A stretch of 7,464 nt of DNA, from assembly GCA_004173415.1 (NCBI GenBank), contig SEHC01000143.1, positions 1 through 7,464 of the forward strand, written 5' to 3'. Position numbers and translations under genes: made by a program. Positions 5,948-7,464 of the stretch are shown in pieces. The DNA comes from Lysobacteraceae bacterium. GTDB taxonomy: Bacteria; Pseudomonadota; Gammaproteobacteria; Xanthomonadales; Xanthomonadaceae. The notes beneath the pieces were generated by a model, which made no database searches, was not told the origin of the DNA, and saw only the letters and a list, made by a program, of their open reading frames with translations. Every line of letters starts with the position of its first letter. Position 1 is the first letter of the stretch.

Positions 5948-7268
5948 TCCGGTTGCGGCCGCGGCCGAAACCACGGTCGCGGCAGTGGCCACAACCGAGC
6001 CTGCGGCCGAAGCGCCCGCCGAAGCCGAGCCGGCCCCGGTCGTGGACAAGGGCGACGTGGCCTGGATGCTCACTTCCACCCTGCTGGTCCTGCTGATGAC
6101 GGTGCCCGGGCTGGCCCTGTTCTATGGCGGCCTGCTGCGCTCCAAGAACGTGTTGTCGGTGCTGATCCAGGTGATCACCGTGTTCTCGCTGCTGGTGATC
6201 CTGTGGGTGATCTACGGCTACAGCCTGGCCTTCTCCGGCGGCGGCGCGTGGATCGGCAACCTGGACAAGGCCTTGCTGAAAGGGGTGGGCGTCGACACGC
6301 TCGCCGACACCTTCTCGGCCGGCTTCAAGCTGCCCGAATACGTGTTCATCGCCTTCCAGGCCACCTTCGCCGGGATCACCGGCGCGCTGATCGTCGGCGC
6401 CTTCGCCGAGCGGGTGAAGTTCGCCGCGGTGCTGCTGTTCGCGGTGATCTGGTTCACCTTCGGCTACCTGCCGATCGCGCACATCGTCTGGTCCGGCCCG
6501 GGCTTCCTGTTCGGCAAGGGCGCGCTGGATTTCGCCGGCGGCACGGTCGTGCACATCAACGCCGGCGTGGCCGGGCTGGTCGGCGCGTACTTCGTCGGCA
6601 AGCGCCTGGGCTTCCGCAAGGAAGCGCTGAAGCCGCACAACGTGACCCTGACCTTCGTCGGCGCTTCGCTGCTGTGGGTGGGCTGGTTCGGCTTCAACGC
6701 CGGCTCGGCGCTGGAAGCCAACGCCACCGCGGCGCTGGCCTTCCTCAACACCCTGCTGGCGACCGCCGCCGCGGTGCTCGCCTGGGGCCTGACCGAGAAG
6801 GTGACCCGCGGCAAGCTGTCGGCGCTGGGCGTGGCCTCCGGCGCGGTCGCCGGCCTGGTCGGCATCACCCCGGCCGCCGGCAGCGTGGGACCGTTCGGTG
6901 CGATCGCCATTGGCGTGGCCGCCGGCGTGGTCTGCGTCTGGGGCGTGACCGGCCTGAAGAAGCTGCTGAACGTGGACGACACCGCCGACGTGTTCGGCGT
7001 GCACGGCATCGGCGGCATCGTCGGGGCGCTGCTGACCGGCGTGTTCACCGCGCCCTCGCTGGGTGGTACCGGCGGCGAGGATTACAGCATCGCCAGCCAG
7101 GTGGCCACGCAGGCGCTCGGCGTCGGCCTGACCATAGTCTGGATCGGCGCGGTCTCGGTGGCCGGCTTCCTGGTCGCCAAGCTGGTGTTCGGCCTGCGGG
7201 TCAGCGAGGAAGCTGAGCGCGGTGGCCTGGACATCACCTCGCATGGCGAAGCGGCCTACGAGGCCTGA
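5880..7268 (+). CDS. amtB: ammonium transporter, lacking its 5' end (signal peptide)
   Basis: AmtB forms a trimeric inner-membrane channel that takes up ammonium and is normally blocked by PII binding at its cytoplasmic face. The 462-residue frame from ATG 5880 contains the complete channel core: MTVPGLALFYGGLLRSKN, FAGITGALIVGAFAERVKF, IAHIVWSGPG, LDFAGGTVVHINAG with pore H225, and VFGVHGIGGIVG with pore H375. The two histidines are 150 residues apart, as H168 and H318 are in E. coli AmtB. About 11 membrane segments are visible, and the C-terminal GLDITSHGEAAYEA matches the cytoplasmic tail. Residues 1-56 form an Ala/Pro/Glu/Val-rich linker without any Lys or Arg, probably periplasmic in the intact protein. 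The N-terminal signal peptide is missing. ATG 5880 is probably an internal Met, since no Shine-Dalgarno precedes it and the truncated PII frame overlaps it by 68 bases. Expression and topology of the product are therefore doubtful. The downstream glnL start is 35 bases beyond the stop. Confidence 0.88.
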   Translation: MAQDSATPAAETVAAPVVDPVADPVAAAAETTVAAVATTEPAAEAPAEAEPAPVVDKGDVAWMLTSTLLVLLMTVPGLALFYGGLLRSKNVLSVLIQVITVFSLLVILWVIYGYSLAFSGGGAWIGNLDKALLKGVGVDTLADTFSAGFKLPEYVFIAFQATFAGITGALIVGAFAERVKFAAVLLFAVIWFTFGYLPIAHIVWSGPGFLFGKGALDFAGGTVVHINAGVAGLVGAYFVGKRLGFRKEALKPHNVTLTFVGASLLWVGWFGFNAGSALEANATAALAFLNTLLATAAAVLAWGLTEKVTRGKLSALGVASGAVAGLVGITPAAGSVGPFGAIAIGVAAGVVCVWGVTGLKKLLNVDDTADVFGVHGIGGIVGALLTGVFTAPSLGGTGGEDYSIASQVATQALGVGLTIVWIGAVSVAGFLVAKLVFGLRVSEEAERGGLDITSHGEAAYEA

Positions 7269-7277
7269 GGCCACATC

Positions 7278-7312
7278 GGGCGGCATTGCACTAAACTGGT
7301 GCAATGCCGCCC
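7278..7312. promoter_or_regulatory. NtrC operator within a 14-bp inverted repeat at glnL
   Basis: TGCACTAAACTGGTGCA (7287-7303) is a perfect TGCAC-N7-GTGCA dyad of the NtrC type. It lies inside a longer perfect inverted repeat: GGGCGGCATTGCAC (7278-7291), a 7-base loop, and its complement at 7299-7312. The right arm contains the glnL start codon (7304-7306). In E. coli, NtrC bound at glnLp represses glnL-glnG, so autorepression of the sensor-regulator genes is the likely role; that is inference by position. In RNA the same repeat could fold over the start codon or act as a stem after amtB, though no T-run follows. Confidence 0.8.
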
Positions 7313-7464
7313 CTCTCTCCCAAGACCGTGGTTGACGCAGGACCCGCCGCCGAGGTGCTCAGCACGGCGGTGGCCTGGGCGGACGCCGAGGGCAACCTGC
7401 TCGGCGTCAATCCTGCCTTTGCCCGCTGGATGGGGGTCAGCGCACGGCGCCTGCAGGGGCAATC
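7304..7464 (+). CDS. glnL: nitrogen regulation sensor histidine kinase NtrB, 5' end
   Basis: Only the first 53 complete codons are present; the frame is still open at the window edge. After a loose N-terminus (MPPLSPKTVVDAGPAAEVL) comes TAVAWADAEGNLLGVNPAFARWMGVSARRLQGQ, the start of an NtrB-type PAS domain. The N-P-A-F-A-R-W and G-V-S-A-R-R-L elements are typical. NtrB phosphorylates or dephosphorylates NtrC according to PII status; its H-box and kinase domain, and presumably glnG/ntrC, lie beyond the window. The frame has a TAA four codons upstream of the ATG (7292-7294), so 7304 is the earliest ATG; GTG 7328 is an alternative. Neither has a clear Shine-Dalgarno. Position directly after amtB and an NtrC operator supports the call, although the fragment alone could be another PAS kinase. 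Confidence 0.82.
   Translation, partial: MPPLSPKTVVDAGPAAEVLSTAVAWADAEGNLLGVNPAFARWMGVSARRLQGQ

Overview
The window comes from a high-GC gammaproteobacterium, most likely a member of the Xanthomonadaceae/Lysobacteraceae (Xanthomonas, Lysobacter, Luteimonas or Pseudoxanthomonas type). I infer this from the strong G/C third-position bias, the protein sequences (UppP with PGTSRS, GlnA beginning MSVDKVEKL, AmtB with a long Ala/Pro/Glu-rich leader) and the gene order uppP / glnA - PII - amtB - glnL(ntrB). The species cannot be named from the sequence alone.

Layout: 1-231 is the 3' end of an alpha/beta hydrolase (YheT-like). 264-2330 is a TPR protein with a degenerate sulfotransferase-like C-terminus. 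2352-2966 is a PEBP-family (YbhB/YbcL) protein. On the opposite strand, 2982-3812 is undecaprenyl-diphosphatase UppP, convergent with the PEBP gene. The 3813-4020 intergenic region carries NtrC-type half-sites and a textbook sigma-54 promoter driving glnA (4021-5430). A strong rho-independent terminator follows glnA, then a PII gene (5693-5947), amtB (5880-7268) and the start of glnL/ntrB (7304 to the window edge). A perfect NtrC operator lies inside a 14-bp inverted repeat that overlaps the glnL start codon.

Genes 4021-7464 form the nitrogen-control cluster: ammonium entry (AmtB), its PII gatekeeper and nitrogen sensor, ammonium assimilation (GlnA), and the sensor kinase (NtrB) whose partner NtrC should bind the operators seen here. 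The striking anomaly is that PII and amtB are both damaged at one junction. PII is perfectly conserved up to the end of the T-loop (VDFLP, residue 57). It then runs straight into the 5' part of amtB in the wrong frame. The second half of PII, the PII-amtB spacer, and the amtB ribosome-binding site and most of its signal peptide are missing. This looks like a single deletion of roughly 0.25-0.3 kb (size inferred from family lengths), or an assembly or culture artefact that removes the same segment. The rest of amtB and all of glnA look intact, including every catalytic residue I checked.

No tRNA, rRNA, CRISPR array, insertion sequence or phage gene was recognised. Gene density is high, and no gene-free stretch exceeds 300 bases.
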